Positions 54,787 to 63,760 of a stretch of DNA of 64,000 nt are shown piece after piece. The notes beneath the pieces were generated by a model. It worked only from the letters and a program-made list of their open reading frames with translations. It was not told the origin of the DNA and did not search any database. A program made the translations under genes and the position numbers. The stretch comes from G963667675 sp964291545 (lineage in GTDB: Bacteria; Chloroflexota; Dehalococcoidia; Lucifugimonadales; UBA3495): positions 744,001 through 808,000 of the forward strand of contig OZ219860.1 of assembly GCA_964291545.2 (NCBI GenBank), written 5' to 3'. Positions within the stretch are counted from its first letter, which is position 1; each line of letters starts with the position of its first letter.

Positions 54787-55066
54787 CGGCTTCTACGAAA
54801 GGAGAGAATCTCATGGATGTATGCGGCCTAACGCCCGATTGACGCCGCCTAGACTGGGTTTAGGTGCAGGCATTTGGGCCGGCTTGAGACTTTACTTTTC
54901 ATGCTTGTTGGCCTAACTTGAATACGGCCTCCATCGTGCCGAAACCGGGTTCTCTGCAGTCAACGACGCCGCCGCTCCCTAAGATATCGGTCCCGGTATT
55001 CTTGGCTCGCTGGGGTCCTCTTGTCACTTAGTCCGCTACCCAATACCCGCTGTAGGAGACGCGCCG

Positions 55067-55462
55067 ATGGCCAAAACCATCCTAGACAGCCCAAATCTCA
55101 GCAGTCCCAAAGGGATATACTCCCCAGGGGTTGCGACTCCTGCCGGGCGCATGGTGTTCGTGTCGGGCCAGGTCGCGCGCAACGCAAAAGGAGAAATTGT
55201 GGGCCAAGGCGACATTCAAGCCCAGACCCGTCAGAGTCTGGACAACGTCCAGGCGGTGCTGGAAGCCGCCGGCGCTACCCTAGACGACGTTGCCAAAGTA
55301 ACCGTATTCGTCACCAACCTTGACGAACACTTTGCCCAGATCCACCAAGTCCGAGCCAAGTACTTCGAACGTGACTACCCCGCCAGCACCTTGGTGGAAG
55401 TCAAGGCCCTCGCCCATAAGGACTTGTTGATTGAGATTGACGCCATCGCCGTCATTCCCTGA
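55067..55462 (+). CDS. RidA/YjgF-family protein lacking the catalytic arginine
   Basis: 131 residues, complete Rid fold: VFVSGQVARNAKGEIVGQGDIQAQTRQSLDNVQAVLEAAG ... VTVFVTNLDEHFAQI. In RidA deaminases the sequence P-A-R-S/T carries the Arg that binds the imine substrate; here it is PASTLVEV with Ser107 in that place. It is thus unlikely to be a canonical enamine/imine deaminase. It is 51 bases upstream of a ureohydrolase gene, and the pair may act on nitrogen compounds. Confidence 0.9.
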   Translation: MAKTILDSPNLSSPKGIYSPGVATPAGRMVFVSGQVARNAKGEIVGQGDIQAQTRQSLDNVQAVLEAAGATLDDVAKVTVFVTNLDEHFAQIHQVRAKYFERDYPASTLVEVKALAHKDLLIEIDAIAVIP

Positions 55463-55513
55463 CCCTTAATCCGCCATCAACCTGGCCTTGAAACACCTAG
55501 TAAAATACCTGGC

Positions 55514-56551
55514 ATGAAGCACTTTCCAAACCCGGACGACCAAGACTACGAACCGGCCTACATTGGCCTCCCGTCTTTCCTGAAGCTCCCCTATGTGACA
55601 ACAGTCGAGGAGCTTTCAACACTGAAGCCGGACATAGCCATCATGGGCGCCCCGTTCGATATGGGGACCACCCTTCGGCCCGGCGCCAGGTTCGGCCCAA
55701 GGGCAATCCGCCAGGCAGCCGGCTACCCCGGCGGGACACCCGTGGAGCCCATGTATCACGCCTCTATGCAGGTACATCCGTTCCAAATACTGAAAGTGGT
55801 CGACTTTGGCGACGCTAACTGTAGCCCCCATTCGATTGAGCAAGCCCACCTGGCCATCAATGAACGGGTCTCCCAGATACTATCCGCAGGCGCCATGCCC
55901 TTCATTCTCGGCGGCGACCATTCCATCACCCTGCCCGCGGCCACCGCGGTAGCCGACCACTGGGGCCGTGGCAAGATTGGCATAGTACACTTCGACGCCC
56001 ACGCCGACACCGGTCCGGACAGTTTCGGCGGCACTTTGACAGCCCACTGCAGCCCCATGCGGCGGCTGATAGAGAGCGGCGCTGTTCCCCCCAAGAATTT
56101 CGTCCAAGTAGGCCTGCGCGGCTACTGGCCCCCCGAGGAAGTCTGGCAATGGATGGGCGAACAGGGAATGCGCTGGCATCTCATGGCCGAGATAGAAGAT
56201 CGGGGCTTCGATGCCGTCATAGAGCAAGCCATTGAGGAAGCGTTGGACGGCCCGGAATACATCTACCTCTCTGTGGACATCGACGTCCTCGACCCGGGAT
56301 TCGCTCCGGGTACGGGGACCCCAGAGCCGGGCGGCATGCTTCCTAGCCAATTGTTGCGGGCCATGCGACGCATCGTTCCCAAAGTAAATCTGGTCGCCAT
56401 GGACCTTGTGGAAGTCTCGCCTCCCTACGACGACGCCGGCGCGGTCACCGCCGAGCAGGCCCACCGTGTAGTGCTCGAAGTAATCACCGCCGTCGCCCTC
56501 GCTCGGGCCCGCGGCGAGGGAGGCTCCCCCGGCGTCCCTGAGGCCGGTTAG
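55514..56551 (+). CDS. Ureohydrolase (agmatinase/arginase family)
   Basis: 345 residues. Di-manganese hydrolase: His136 in GGDHS, Asp161, His163 and Asp165 in HFDAHAD, Asp255 and Asp257 in SVDIDVLDP, followed by APGTGTPEPGG. It cleaves a guanidino group to urea plus an amine. The APGTGTPEPGG form fits agmatinase or guanidino-acid hydrolase better than arginase; the substrate is not certain. The extra N-terminal residues (about 40) carry DDQDYEPAYIGLPSFLKLP. Confidence 0.93.
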   Translation: MKHFPNPDDQDYEPAYIGLPSFLKLPYVTTVEELSTLKPDIAIMGAPFDMGTTLRPGARFGPRAIRQAAGYPGGTPVEPMYHASMQVHPFQILKVVDFGDANCSPHSIEQAHLAINERVSQILSAGAMPFILGGDHSITLPAATAVADHWGRGKIGIVHFDAHADTGPDSFGGTLTAHCSPMRRLIESGAVPPKNFVQVGLRGYWPPEEVWQWMGEQGMRWHLMAEIEDRGFDAVIEQAIEEALDGPEYIYLSVDIDVLDPGFAPGTGTPEPGGMLPSQLLRAMRRIVPKVNLVAMDLVEVSPPYDDAGAVTAEQAHRVVLEVITAVALARARGEGGSPGVPEAG

Positions 56552-56586
56552 AATCATCAGAAGCGATGAACATTATCAACAAAATA

Positions 56587-56615
56587 TTGACAAGCGCGTG
56601 CGAGACTCTCACAAT
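56587..56615 (+). promoter_or_regulatory. Probable promoter of amidohydrolase gene
   Basis: TTGACA (56587-56592) and CACAAT (56610-56615) are 17 bases apart in an AT-rich patch, 117 bases before the amidohydrolase ATG. The -35 is perfect; the -10 matches at four of six positions. Confidence 0.45.
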
Positions 56616-56732
56616 TCTAAGGTGTAGGTCATCGGCGGAGTTGCCTCCTCATAACTGTCCACTGACCATTAGTCCTCTCCATGGGCCCTAGGCAAAGACT
56701 CCCCAATTTACATAATCTTCGGGAGGGCAATC

Positions 56733-57884
56733 ATGTCCAACTATAAGATCGTTTCCCAAGACAACCACGTCATTGAGCCGATAGACCTGTGGACCAGTAG
56801 GGCCGAGTCCAAGTACGCATGGCGCGTCCCTCACGTTGAAGACTTGGGGGAACAAGGAGACTGGTGGATGTGCGACGGCCGGAAAATAATCGGCGTCACG
56901 GGGGGGTCGGCCAACGTGGGAAACCGGTTCTTGGACCCGGACGCCAAGCGCAGAGCCCTGAAAGTAGAAGACGTGCGTCCCGGAGGCTGGATTCCCGAAG
57001 AGCACGTCAAGGACCTGGACATCGACGGCCAGGACATGAGCATAGTCTTCCCGACTGTCGGGTTCATGCTCTTCGGCATCCCCGACGGCCAGTTGCTGGA
57101 CTCCCTCTGCCGGAGCTACAACGACTGGGTCGGAGAATTTTGCGGCGCCATTCCCGACCGGCTCAAGGGGATCGCCATGATTAACACCGACGACGTGAGC
57201 GTGGGCGTGAAAGAACTGGAACGCTGCGCCAAGATGGGCTTTGTCGGCGCAATGATCGCCGTCTATCCCAGCACGTCACAGTACTACGACGACCCGGCCT
57301 ACGAACCTTTCTGGGCTGCCGCCCAGGACCTGCAAATGCCCCTTAACCTCCATGTCGCCGCCAATCGTTACAGCCCTGTTCAGGAACTTGCCGACCCCGA
57401 CATCGATAGGCCCGCCTTTATCTGCAACGCCGCCTATTGGCCTATGATGTCTCTCGCCGACATCATCTTTAGTGGCGTATTTGTACGCCATCCCAACCTC
57501 TACGTGGGCTCTGTCGAGCACGAGTTGTCCTGGGTTCCCCACTTCTTGGACCGGCTCGATTACACTTACGCCGACCGCATGCCTCCCAAAGACGACCCTT
57601 CCCAAGCCGCCGCGCGCCACCCCATGGTCCGGTTCAAGGACGGCATCCTTCCCAGCGACTACTTCCACAGCAACTGTTTCCTCGGATTCCAGGAAGACGC
57701 CCTGGGCATCCGGGACCGCGCCATCATAGGCGTGGACAACCTTATGTGGGGGGCAGACTATCCCCACTCCGAGTCCACCTTCCCCCGCAGCCGGGAGATT
57801 CTCGACAACATCCTGGCCGACTGCACCGAGGAGGAAAAGGCCAAGATTGCCGGCGGCAACGCCCAGAGGGTGTACAGGCTCTAA
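56733..57884 (+). CDS. Amidohydrolase-2 family protein (PF04909 type)
   Basis: 383 residues, a TIM-barrel metal-dependent hydrolase or decarboxylase. The N-terminal D10-x-H12 metal motif (SQDNHVIEP), the middle PLNLHVAANRY, the VEHELSWVPHFLDRLDY block and the late WGADYPHSESTFPRS with Asp and His are all typical. The family includes ACMSD-like decarboxylases; such genes are abundant in SAR202-type genomes and are thought to act on recalcitrant organic matter. GGGAGG lies upstream of the ATG. Followed by a strong terminator. Confidence 0.92.
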   Translation: MSNYKIVSQDNHVIEPIDLWTSRAESKYAWRVPHVEDLGEQGDWWMCDGRKIIGVTGGSANVGNRFLDPDAKRRALKVEDVRPGGWIPEEHVKDLDIDGQDMSIVFPTVGFMLFGIPDGQLLDSLCRSYNDWVGEFCGAIPDRLKGIAMINTDDVSVGVKELERCAKMGFVGAMIAVYPSTSQYYDDPAYEPFWAAAQDLQMPLNLHVAANRYSPVQELADPDIDRPAFICNAAYWPMMSLADIIFSGVFVRHPNLYVGSVEHELSWVPHFLDRLDYTYADRMPPKDDPSQAAARHPMVRFKDGILPSDYFHSNCFLGFQEDALGIRDRAIIGVDNLMWGADYPHSESTFPRSREILDNILADCTEEEKAKIAGGNAQRVYRL

Positions 57885-57918
57885 CAGAGCCTCCCAGCCC
57901 TAGTCCCGGTAAACGAAG

Positions 57919-57950
57919 CAGGCGCTCCTTGTGGAGCGCCTGTTGTTTTT
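57919..57950 (+). terminator. Rho-independent terminator
   Basis: CAGGCGCTCC (57919-57928) pairs perfectly with GGAGCGCCTG (57933-57942) around TTGT, followed by TTGTTTTT. It lies 35 bases after the amidohydrolase stop. It is the best terminator in the window. Confidence 0.92.
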
Positions 57951-58024
57951 CCTTCACATAAGGCTTCTAGTCTTCAACCTAGCTGACGCGTCTCGCCGCC
58001 ACAGGGGAGCTCAGTTAGCCAGGC

Positions 58025-58471
58025 CTACCGGTCGTGCCAGTCCGGCGTCGGCTCGTCGACGCAGTACAGGAACACGAACGCCCCCGTCCGGCCCAGCCCT
58101 CGGAATCGCCCCGTTAACTCCTTGACCCGCTCTCGGTAGTCCAAAGCGTCCAATGACCTCAAATAGTCCCGGAATGACCCGTGCTCCCGGACCAGTTCCA
58201 GGACTATCCCGGCATTCTCCACTGTTCCCACGATCTTCCGCCGGTTCCTGACGATTCCGGGGTCTCCGAACAGCCGGTTGATTTTATTGGGCCCATAGTT
58301 CGCTACTTCTTCAACGTTAAACCCATCAAATGCCTTCTGGAAGTCGGGCCACTTCTGCCTGATCACCCGCCAGCTGAACCCAGACCTGAAAATCGCCTTG
58401 GTCAACTCCTCAAGGTACCCGTTGTCGTCCGCGGGAGCTATTCTTGGGGGCACCTCGATCATTGTTCGCAT
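58025..58471 (-). CDS. DNA-3-methyladenine glycosylase I-like (Tag-like) protein
   Basis: 148 residues, shorter than Tag (about 185-190). The HhH-GPD pattern is visible: LEELTKAIFRSGFSWRVIRQKWPDFQKAFDGFNVEEVANYG ... IVRNRRKIVGTVENA. It lacks the N-terminal Cys and C-terminal His/Cys that form the zinc snap of Tag (no CxW start), so it is a divergent member. Expected to remove alkylated bases from DNA; activity is uncertain. It lies 22 bases after the ABC permease gene on the same strand. Confidence 0.75.
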   Translation of the reverse strand: MRTMIEVPPRIAPADDNGYLEELTKAIFRSGFSWRVIRQKWPDFQKAFDGFNVEEVANYGPNKINRLFGDPGIVRNRRKIVGTVENAGIVLELVREHGSFRDYLRSLDALDYRERVKELTGRFRGLGRTGAFVFLYCVDEPTPDWHDR

Positions 58472-58493
58472 AGGACTGGATCGTTGTATGGAT

Positions 58494-59582
58494 CTAATTC
58501 AGTTGCCGAAGCCTCGGGTCCAGCGTATCCCTTAGCCAGTCGCCAAACAGGTTCAATGCAATTACCGTCACCGCAATGGCCAGCCCCGGTATCGTTGAAA
58601 TCCACCAGGAGTCTGCCAGGACGTCCTGACCGTGGTTGACCATCACGCCCCACGCCGGAGTAGGCGGCGGTATCCCTGCCCCCAGGAAGCTCAACGAGGC
58701 CTCTACCAGGATAACCACACCCACGTTCAGCGTAGCGATTATTATCACCGTGTTGAACACCCCAGGCAGAAGGTGAACAAGCATGATCCGCAGGCCGCTG
58801 GCGCCGGATACCCTTGCCAGCGCTACGTAGTCCATGTTCTTAAGTTGGAGCACTTCTCCTCTCACCACCCGCGTGAAAAGGGGCCAGATGACCAGTGACA
58901 AGACCCCTACGATGAGTTGAAAAGACGCGCCCAACGCCGAGACCAACGCCAGGGTAATCAGCAACAACGGCACCGCGAGAACGATGTCCACCAACCGCAT
59001 GATCACCTCATCCACCCACCGGCCATAGTAGCCGGACAGCAGGCCCATGAACGTGCCGATAGTCCCACCCACCCCCAGGGTTATCGCCGCAACTACCAGC
59101 GAGATTCGAGCGCCGTGGAAGATCCGACTCAATATGTCCCGCCCCTGCTTGTCCGTTCCCAGTAAAAATCGACTGGTGCCCTCTTCTCTGTCCAGCACAA
59201 GCAGCGTGTCACTCAGGCCGACCTCCCTAACCGGCTCGCCCTCCGCGATCGCCGCGGCATCCTCGGTCGATTTGGCCGTCTCGAAATCGCGGCTTCCGAT
59301 CGCAACCTCTCTGAGGCCCTGTCCAGGGGCAACCTTTTCCACCACTATCTTTGGCAGATACTTGGCTCCCTGCCAGGCAGGCGGCACTCTTCTATCCGAC
59401 AGGTCCCCATCTACTGGATCGTGCGGAGAAATCCAATCGGCGGTGATGCCGCAGAACACCAGGACCGAAAGTATGAACACCGGGATCACAGGCAAGCGCC
59501 TCAGCCGGCGTACTGTTCTTCGTACCTTCGCGCCCAGTCCCTCCGGGGCTGCTACTATGCCGTTCGTGACCTCAGCGGCCAT
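58494..59582 (-). CDS. ABC transporter permease, DppC/OppC type, with insertion
   Basis: 362 residues against about 290-300 usual. Inner-membrane subunit of a peptide/nickel-type importer. The first helix is followed by WISPHDPVDGDLSDRRVPPAW, then an extra stretch of about 65 residues (YLPKIVVEKVAPGQG ... LSDTLLVLDREEGT) before FLLGTDKQGRDILSRIFHGARISL, the normal family block. The EAA-type loop lies in VALARVSGASGLRIMLVHLLPG. The insertion is on the external side. No ATPase or binding protein is in the window. Confidence 0.92.
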   Translation of the reverse strand: MAAEVTNGIVAAPEGLGAKVRRTVRRLRRLPVIPVFILSVLVFCGITADWISPHDPVDGDLSDRRVPPAWQGAKYLPKIVVEKVAPGQGLREVAIGSRDFETAKSTEDAAAIAEGEPVREVGLSDTLLVLDREEGTSRFLLGTDKQGRDILSRIFHGARISLVVAAITLGVGGTIGTFMGLLSGYYGRWVDEVIMRLVDIVLAVPLLLITLALVSALGASFQLIVGVLSLVIWPLFTRVVRGEVLQLKNMDYVALARVSGASGLRIMLVHLLPGVFNTVIIIATLNVGVVILVEASLSFLGAGIPPPTPAWGVMVNHGQDVLADSWWISTIPGLAIAVTVIALNLFGDWLRDTLDPRLRQLN

Positions 59583-59600
59583 GGCTGCTACTCCAGCTCC

Positions 59601-60524
59601 TCAGGCATAGCGGATCCTGGGGTCGATATAAGCATAGAGTACGTCCACCAACAGGGCCGACATCACGTACATCAGCGTGAAAATGATGACCACCGCCTGC
59701 ACCACCGGGTAGTCCGACTGGTTCATGGAGTCCACCGCCAGGCGTCCCAGTCCTGGCCAGGCGAACACTAGCTCCACCGTCACCGAGCCCGCCACCAAAG
59801 TTCCCAGGCTTATTCCGGCGAATGTTAAGGCAGGAATTAACGCGTTCTTCAGGGCATGCTTCCAGACAATCGACTTTTCCGATGCCCCCTTGGCTCGAGC
59901 CAGCTTGATGTACTCTGAGTCCAGTACGTCCAGCATAGCCGAACGTATCAGCCTCATATTGACCGCCACGAACCACCATCCCAGGGCGATTGCGGGAAGG
60001 ATAATCGACTGGAACCCATCTTCCCTTCCTGATGGCGGCAGCCATCCCAACCTGACGGCAAAGAACAGGATCAGCATGATTCCAATCCAGAACGGAGGGG
60101 CCGATTGACCAATCAGGGCGACTATTTTCCCCACTCGGTCGAAGATGCTGTCCCGCCTTACCGCGCCCAGTATGCCAAGGGGCACTCCAATAATCGTCGA
60201 CCATATCAATGCGGCAAGCCCTAGCTGGACGGTGGGCCAAATCCGCTCTTCGACCATCTCTATCACGGGTCGCCGCTGGACTATGGAATCTCCGAAGTCT
60301 CCTTGCGCCAGGTCCTTCATGAAAATGCCGTATTGCTGAATTAATGGCTTGTCCAGGCCCAGCTTCTCCCCCAAGGCGTCCCAATGGGCGACGTCCCGGG
60401 CCTGTCTGCTCAACAGAAGGTTTCTGGGGTCTCCCGTCGATCTGGCGAGAGCAAAGATGAACACCGACACGGCCAAGATCGTAAGGAATCCCATGAAAAT
60501 CCGCCGTACCAGGTACCTTTGCAT
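59601..60524 (-). CDS. ABC transporter permease, DppB/OppB type
   Basis: 307 residues with the family start MQRYLVRRIFMGFLTILAVSVFIFALAR and six helices. The EAA loop is YIKLARAKGASEKSIVWKHALKNALIPALTF. Partner of the DppC-type permease 18 bases downstream; together they form the channel of a peptide/nickel-type importer. A good promoter lies at 60793-60821. Confidence 0.93.
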   Translation of the reverse strand: MQRYLVRRIFMGFLTILAVSVFIFALARSTGDPRNLLLSRQARDVAHWDALGEKLGLDKPLIQQYGIFMKDLAQGDFGDSIVQRRPVIEMVEERIWPTVQLGLAALIWSTIIGVPLGILGAVRRDSIFDRVGKIVALIGQSAPPFWIGIMLILFFAVRLGWLPPSGREDGFQSIILPAIALGWWFVAVNMRLIRSAMLDVLDSEYIKLARAKGASEKSIVWKHALKNALIPALTFAGISLGTLVAGSVTVELVFAWPGLGRLAVDSMNQSDYPVVQAVVIIFTLMYVMSALLVDVLYAYIDPRIRYA

Positions 60525-60994
60525 ATAGCCTCGCCGTCAGCTAATGGGCCTGTTGCCCGGCCTTGCTCCCCTTACAGGACTAATGTTTGCCTCAGGGGTT
60601 GCGAAAGGGTCTCAGGTCTTCACTGCCGAGGACTTGGGGTCTCTCGGAATACGGGGCACGAAGTTCCTTGGACCCTAGCAGATTGGTTTGGGAACTCCGC
60701 CCTGAACTCTTCAACGATTGCCGAAAGAGGCGGTAACTCGCCCCGGCTCTCAAACGGGGGATGCAGCGACTCCCGCTCCCGCCGTGGTCAAGGTTATCGG
60801 CAAGTATACCAATCCTGTCAACAAATATGTTTCGGGGTGAAGCTCTAACGTCGGTCCTCGATTGCTAGACCCACTCCGGGAAGGAGACACTGGTGACACT
60901 TAGTAGATGATATGAACGTCCATGAACTGAAATCTTGTCCGTTCCCTGCCCCAAAGACCGCCTTGGGATACAAAAGCCTGCCGGTCGAGGGCCG
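60525..60994. other. Intergenic region without a gene
   Basis: 470 bases between the permease start and the convergently placed MaoC-like gene end. No ORF with a ribosome-binding site and no hairpin repeats of the 6-38 kb type are seen. It holds the permease promoter at 60793-60821. Confidence 0.5.
60793..60821 (-). promoter_or_regulatory. Probable promoter of ABC permease operon
   Basis: On the minus strand TTGACA (plus 60816-60821) and GATAAC (plus 60793-60798) are 17 bases apart, about 270 bases upstream of the DppB-type gene. Perfect -35; -10 at four of six. Confidence 0.45.
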
Positions 60995-61447
60995 CTATTC
61001 CTCCGGCGGAAAGTAAGCGTTGGGAACGATCGCGCTTCCCGTACCTACCCCGGCCGTATCGCCGCGTTGGTTCATCATCTTGATATCTACCGAAACTCGC
61101 CTGCCGCCGGCCTCTCTGGAAACGTCGCTGACGGCCCCTGAAAAAGTGATAGTGTCCCCCGGACGCACCGGCCGCAGGAATCTCAGGTCCACCGTTCCAT
61201 TGTGATTGTATACGTCGCTGCCGAAGTGCCTCCTAAGGAACTCCAAGGCAAACGACAATGACATCCGGCCCGAGGCAACTGTGCCCTCGGTCCCCAGAGT
61301 TTCCCTGGCCGTCGCTTCATCGGTGAACTGTGAGGGAGCAGAATGACCCGCGCTTCCCTCGAACAGATTGATCGCTTCTTGGGTTACGTGCTTGACCAGT
61401 GGCTCGATGCCGTCGCCCACCCGATGCCGTCTTGCTACCCTCTCCAT
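60995..61447 (-). CDS. MaoC-like hotdog-fold protein
   Basis: 150 residues. The hotdog pattern with VASGRMSLSFALEFLRRHFG, VDLRFLRPVRPGDTITFSGAVSDV and a C-terminal strand (GSAIVPNAYF) matches the MaoC dehydratase/thioesterase-related group. The usual Asp/His dyad of hydratases (D-x4-H) is not clear: FEGSAGHSAPSQFTDE has shifted positions. It overlaps the upstream hotdog gene by 13 bases, so they may form a heterodimeric hydratase. Confidence 0.75.
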   Translation of the reverse strand: MERVARRHRVGDGIEPLVKHVTQEAINLFEGSAGHSAPSQFTDEATARETLGTEGTVASGRMSLSFALEFLRRHFGSDVYNHNGTVDLRFLRPVRPGDTITFSGAVSDVSREAGGRRVSVDIKMMNQRGDTAGVGTGSAIVPNAYFPPEE

Positions 61448-61854
61448 TTCTTGCCCACTTCAGACGGCTGCTTCAGTTCATGGGTAATAACCCTGTCGAT
61501 CAGCCTCCCGTCCTCGTCCACCGAGACCGCTTCCGTAACCGTATAGTTCTTGCCCCTCCTGACGTATTTGTCCGCAACCCATGCGCTAACGGTCAGCCTC
61601 TTTCCGGCTATGGGAGGGTTGTAGCAATAAAAAGCACAACGCGCGTTTACCGACCCATCATCCCGGTATTTGGCGTTAAACTGCTTGATGTCCACCTTGT
61701 GAGAAATGGTCGGAAAGCTGGCTTCCGGGTCCATCACGCCCTTTCTGTACGTGTCGATCATCTCCTGGGTAAGCACGTACTCGTACTTCTCGAAGGTCTC
61801 CCCCACCTCCAAAGCGTCCCAGTCAAGCAATATCCGGTCATCGTCTTCCAGCAT
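61435..61854 (-). CDS. MaoC/FAS1-like dehydratase-domain protein
   Basis: 139 residues. EVGETFEKYEYVLTQEMIDTYRKGVMDPEASFPTISHKVDIKQFN and NPPIAGKRLTVSAWVADKYVRRGKNYTVTEAVSVDEDGRLIDRVITHEL are typical of the N-terminal half of two-part MaoC hydratases. Its 3' end overlaps the start of the second hotdog gene by 13 bases. Together they probably act on an acyl-CoA or acyl-carrier substrate. Confidence 0.75.
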   Translation of the reverse strand: MLEDDDRILLDWDALEVGETFEKYEYVLTQEMIDTYRKGVMDPEASFPTISHKVDIKQFNAKYRDDGSVNARCAFYCYNPPIAGKRLTVSAWVADKYVRRGKNYTVTEAVSVDEDGRLIDRVITHELKQPSEVGKKWRG

Positions 61855-62084
61855 ACCTAGGGCACCCCATCAAGATTTCGGGCCGCAAACAATGTCCCTG
61901 AAGGCCGTCTCCCATGAACCCGTCCCTTAGCCCCTATCCATGGCAACCAGAATCCTACCCTTTGCCTTTCATCCTAAGCAGTCCTCATCAACCGTCGCCC
62001 CTGCCCGCGCCCGCCGCCGCTCTAAACTCGCCGCCAGTGCGTACAGGCCTATTCCAGCGAATTTCCGGATCAGATCCCGCGCCG

Positions 62085-62942
62085 CTATGCCGTTGGGGCG
62101 TTCTCGCCCCTGCCCAGCTGAGGCCAAGCCGCGGGAGCTCCTGCCTTCTCCAGCCGCTCCTTCAATGGCAGTCTCTCATCCCAGTAACGGGCGATGAAAC
62201 GCATCCCGTTGACGCAACCGGACTCCTCCGACGCAAGCCACACCGCGGGAGCCTCCATCACTTCCGACTGGATCATCAGGGACCTGTCGTCTGTAACCCC
62301 TGGACCCAGCAGATTGGTGTTGGTCCTGCCTCCTGGCGCCAGCAAGTTCACCGTGACGCCGGTGCCTTCCAATTCCCTCGCAAGAGTAGCCGCCAAAGCT
62401 TCATGCCCAGCCTTTGAAGGGCCATAGGGCGACTCTCCCTTGCGGTACATGGTGTCCAGGCTGGTGGTCACTCCAATAATTCTTCCCCATCCCTGGCCGA
62501 GCATATGACCCAGCGCGGCCTTCGTCATGTAGAACGGTCCGCTCATGTTCACTGCTACCACCCTGGCCCACGCTTCATTGGAGACCTCCCAAGCGTTCGG
62601 GGAAGGACTGGCCCCTTCCTGCGCTAGCCCCACGCTCCTGGGATTTGCCCCGGCGTTGTTGACCAGTATGTGCAGCCCTCCCATTTCTCTAATGGTCCTG
62701 CCCACCGCCGCCTCCGCGGCATGGTAGTCGGCCACGTCAGCAATTATTGGCAGCACACATCCGTCGCCTCCAATCTCTCCCACTTCCCTTGCGCTCTCCT
62801 CCAACCACTCCCGGCTAATGTCTATCATCGCAACCCGGGCCCCCGCCCGCACTAAACCTGCCGCAATTGCCCGGCCGATGCCTATGGGACTCCCTGCTCC
62901 CGTGACTATAGCAACCTTTCCCTGTAGCGGCTGTTTAGCCAT
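62085..62942 (-). CDS. SDR-family oxidoreductase
   Basis: 285 residues. Cofactor motif TGAGSPIGIG at 14-23, a two-residue longer glycine loop than usual. NNAGAN, Ser in GVTTSLDTMY region and Y-G-P-S-K (SPYGPSKAG) are present. The C-terminus is extended (YWDERLPLKERLEKAGAPAAW) and lacks the common VDGG. Substrate unknown; the neighbouring hotdog pair suggests a beta-oxidation or hydroxyacyl route. 230 bases separate it from the hotdog genes. Confidence 0.9.
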   Translation of the reverse strand: MAKQPLQGKVAIVTGAGSPIGIGRAIAAGLVRAGARVAMIDISREWLEESAREVGEIGGDGCVLPIIADVADYHAAEAAVGRTIREMGGLHILVNNAGANPRSVGLAQEGASPSPNAWEVSNEAWARVVAVNMSGPFYMTKAALGHMLGQGWGRIIGVTTSLDTMYRKGESPYGPSKAGHEALAATLARELEGTGVTVNLLAPGGRTNTNLLGPGVTDDRSLMIQSEVMEAPAVWLASEESGCVNGMRFIARYWDERLPLKERLEKAGAPAAWPQLGRGENAPTA

Positions 62943-63039
62943 GGCTAACCTGCGATTCAGTCAATGGTCTGGAGTAGCGGACATTGTTTGTTGGCATACC
63001 GAATTCTGGCAAGGGCTGATGACGATGAAACATTGAAAC

Positions 63040-63125
63040 TGGTGCCGAAGGTCAGAGTCGAACTGACACGGGGTTGCCCCCACCGGTTTTTGAGACCGGC
63101 GCGTCTACCATTCCGCCACTTCGGC
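63040..63125 (-). tRNA. tRNA-Leu (CAA), CCA encoded
   Basis: On the minus strand GCCGAAG (from 63125) pairs with CTTCGGC as acceptor stem, discriminator A, then CCA encoded at 63042-63040. The D arm is GGCGGAATGGTAGACGC. The anticodon arm is CCGGT-CTCAAAA-ACCGG, anticodon CAA. A long variable arm (GGGGGCAACCCC type) marks a class II tRNA. The T arm is GTCAG-TTCGACT-CTGAC. A TAGAAT lies just upstream at plus 63134-63139. Confidence 0.95.
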
Positions 63126-63448
63126 ACGGGCCTATTCTATAGCTAAATCCGCCCTTTTCACACCCCTTAAACGACAACGCCTCGCACTAACATAGCGGTG
63201 TTGTCCGTCGTCCCAGGACTAACTTGATCGGACCGCTCCGTCGCCTTCAGTGGCAACGGCGCCAGCAAGAGTGGCCAAAATGGCCGTGCGGGAGACTTAC
63301 TGCGGAAATTTCGCCGGGTGGCTACAGGATGTCAAATGGTGGAACAGGTGGTGGGCCTGGTCTTGCTGTAGAGCTGGTGCCTGGCCTCGGGTCTAAGCCC
63401 GATGGCCTTACCCATTCTGAGGTCTAATAGAATCGGTTCCTGATGTCG
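63126..63448. other. Intergenic region without a recognised gene
   Basis: 323 bases between the tRNA and the HTH gene end. A small plus-strand frame (63224-63427) has no ribosome-binding site and no protein-like pattern. Apart from the tRNA -10 at its left end I see nothing. Confidence 0.4.
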
Positions 63449-63760
63449 TCAGGAAGTCTTCGGCTGGTATTGACGGTACAACCACGGCGTCGTGGCCTCG
63501 CTGGAGTTTCTGAACTCCCGCGTTTCGCCGCATCGCTGGCACCGACCCTGGCTCAATGGACCGTTGGCGCTGTCAATCACCCAGTGGTGAGCGCAATTGA
63601 TAAAGTCAGTCAGCCGTTCTAGGTTCGCTGGCGACGGCACCACCCCTCTGTAGACCCAGTCCTCCACAGTCTTCTGTGGCGCGTCCAATTGCTCGGCAAG
63701 CTCTCTCACGCTCAACCCCTGGCCGCGCAGCCACATTTTCAAATCAATCATATATACCAT
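63449..63760 (-). CDS. Small HTH protein with zinc-ribbon-like tail
   Basis: 103 residues. The N-terminal HTH is XRE/MerR-like (MWLRGQGLSVRELAEQLDAPQKTVEDWVYRGVVPSP). The second half has CAHHWVIDSANGPLSQGRCQRCGETREFRNS, a C/H...C-x2-C arrangement suitable for one zinc. A small DNA-binding regulator by inference. No neighbouring target is evident; 63761-64000 to the right holds no gene that I can support. Confidence 0.6.
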   Translation of the reverse strand: MVYMIDLKMWLRGQGLSVRELAEQLDAPQKTVEDWVYRGVVPSPANLERLTDFINCAHHWVIDSANGPLSQGRCQRCGETREFRNSSEATTPWLYRQYQPKTS

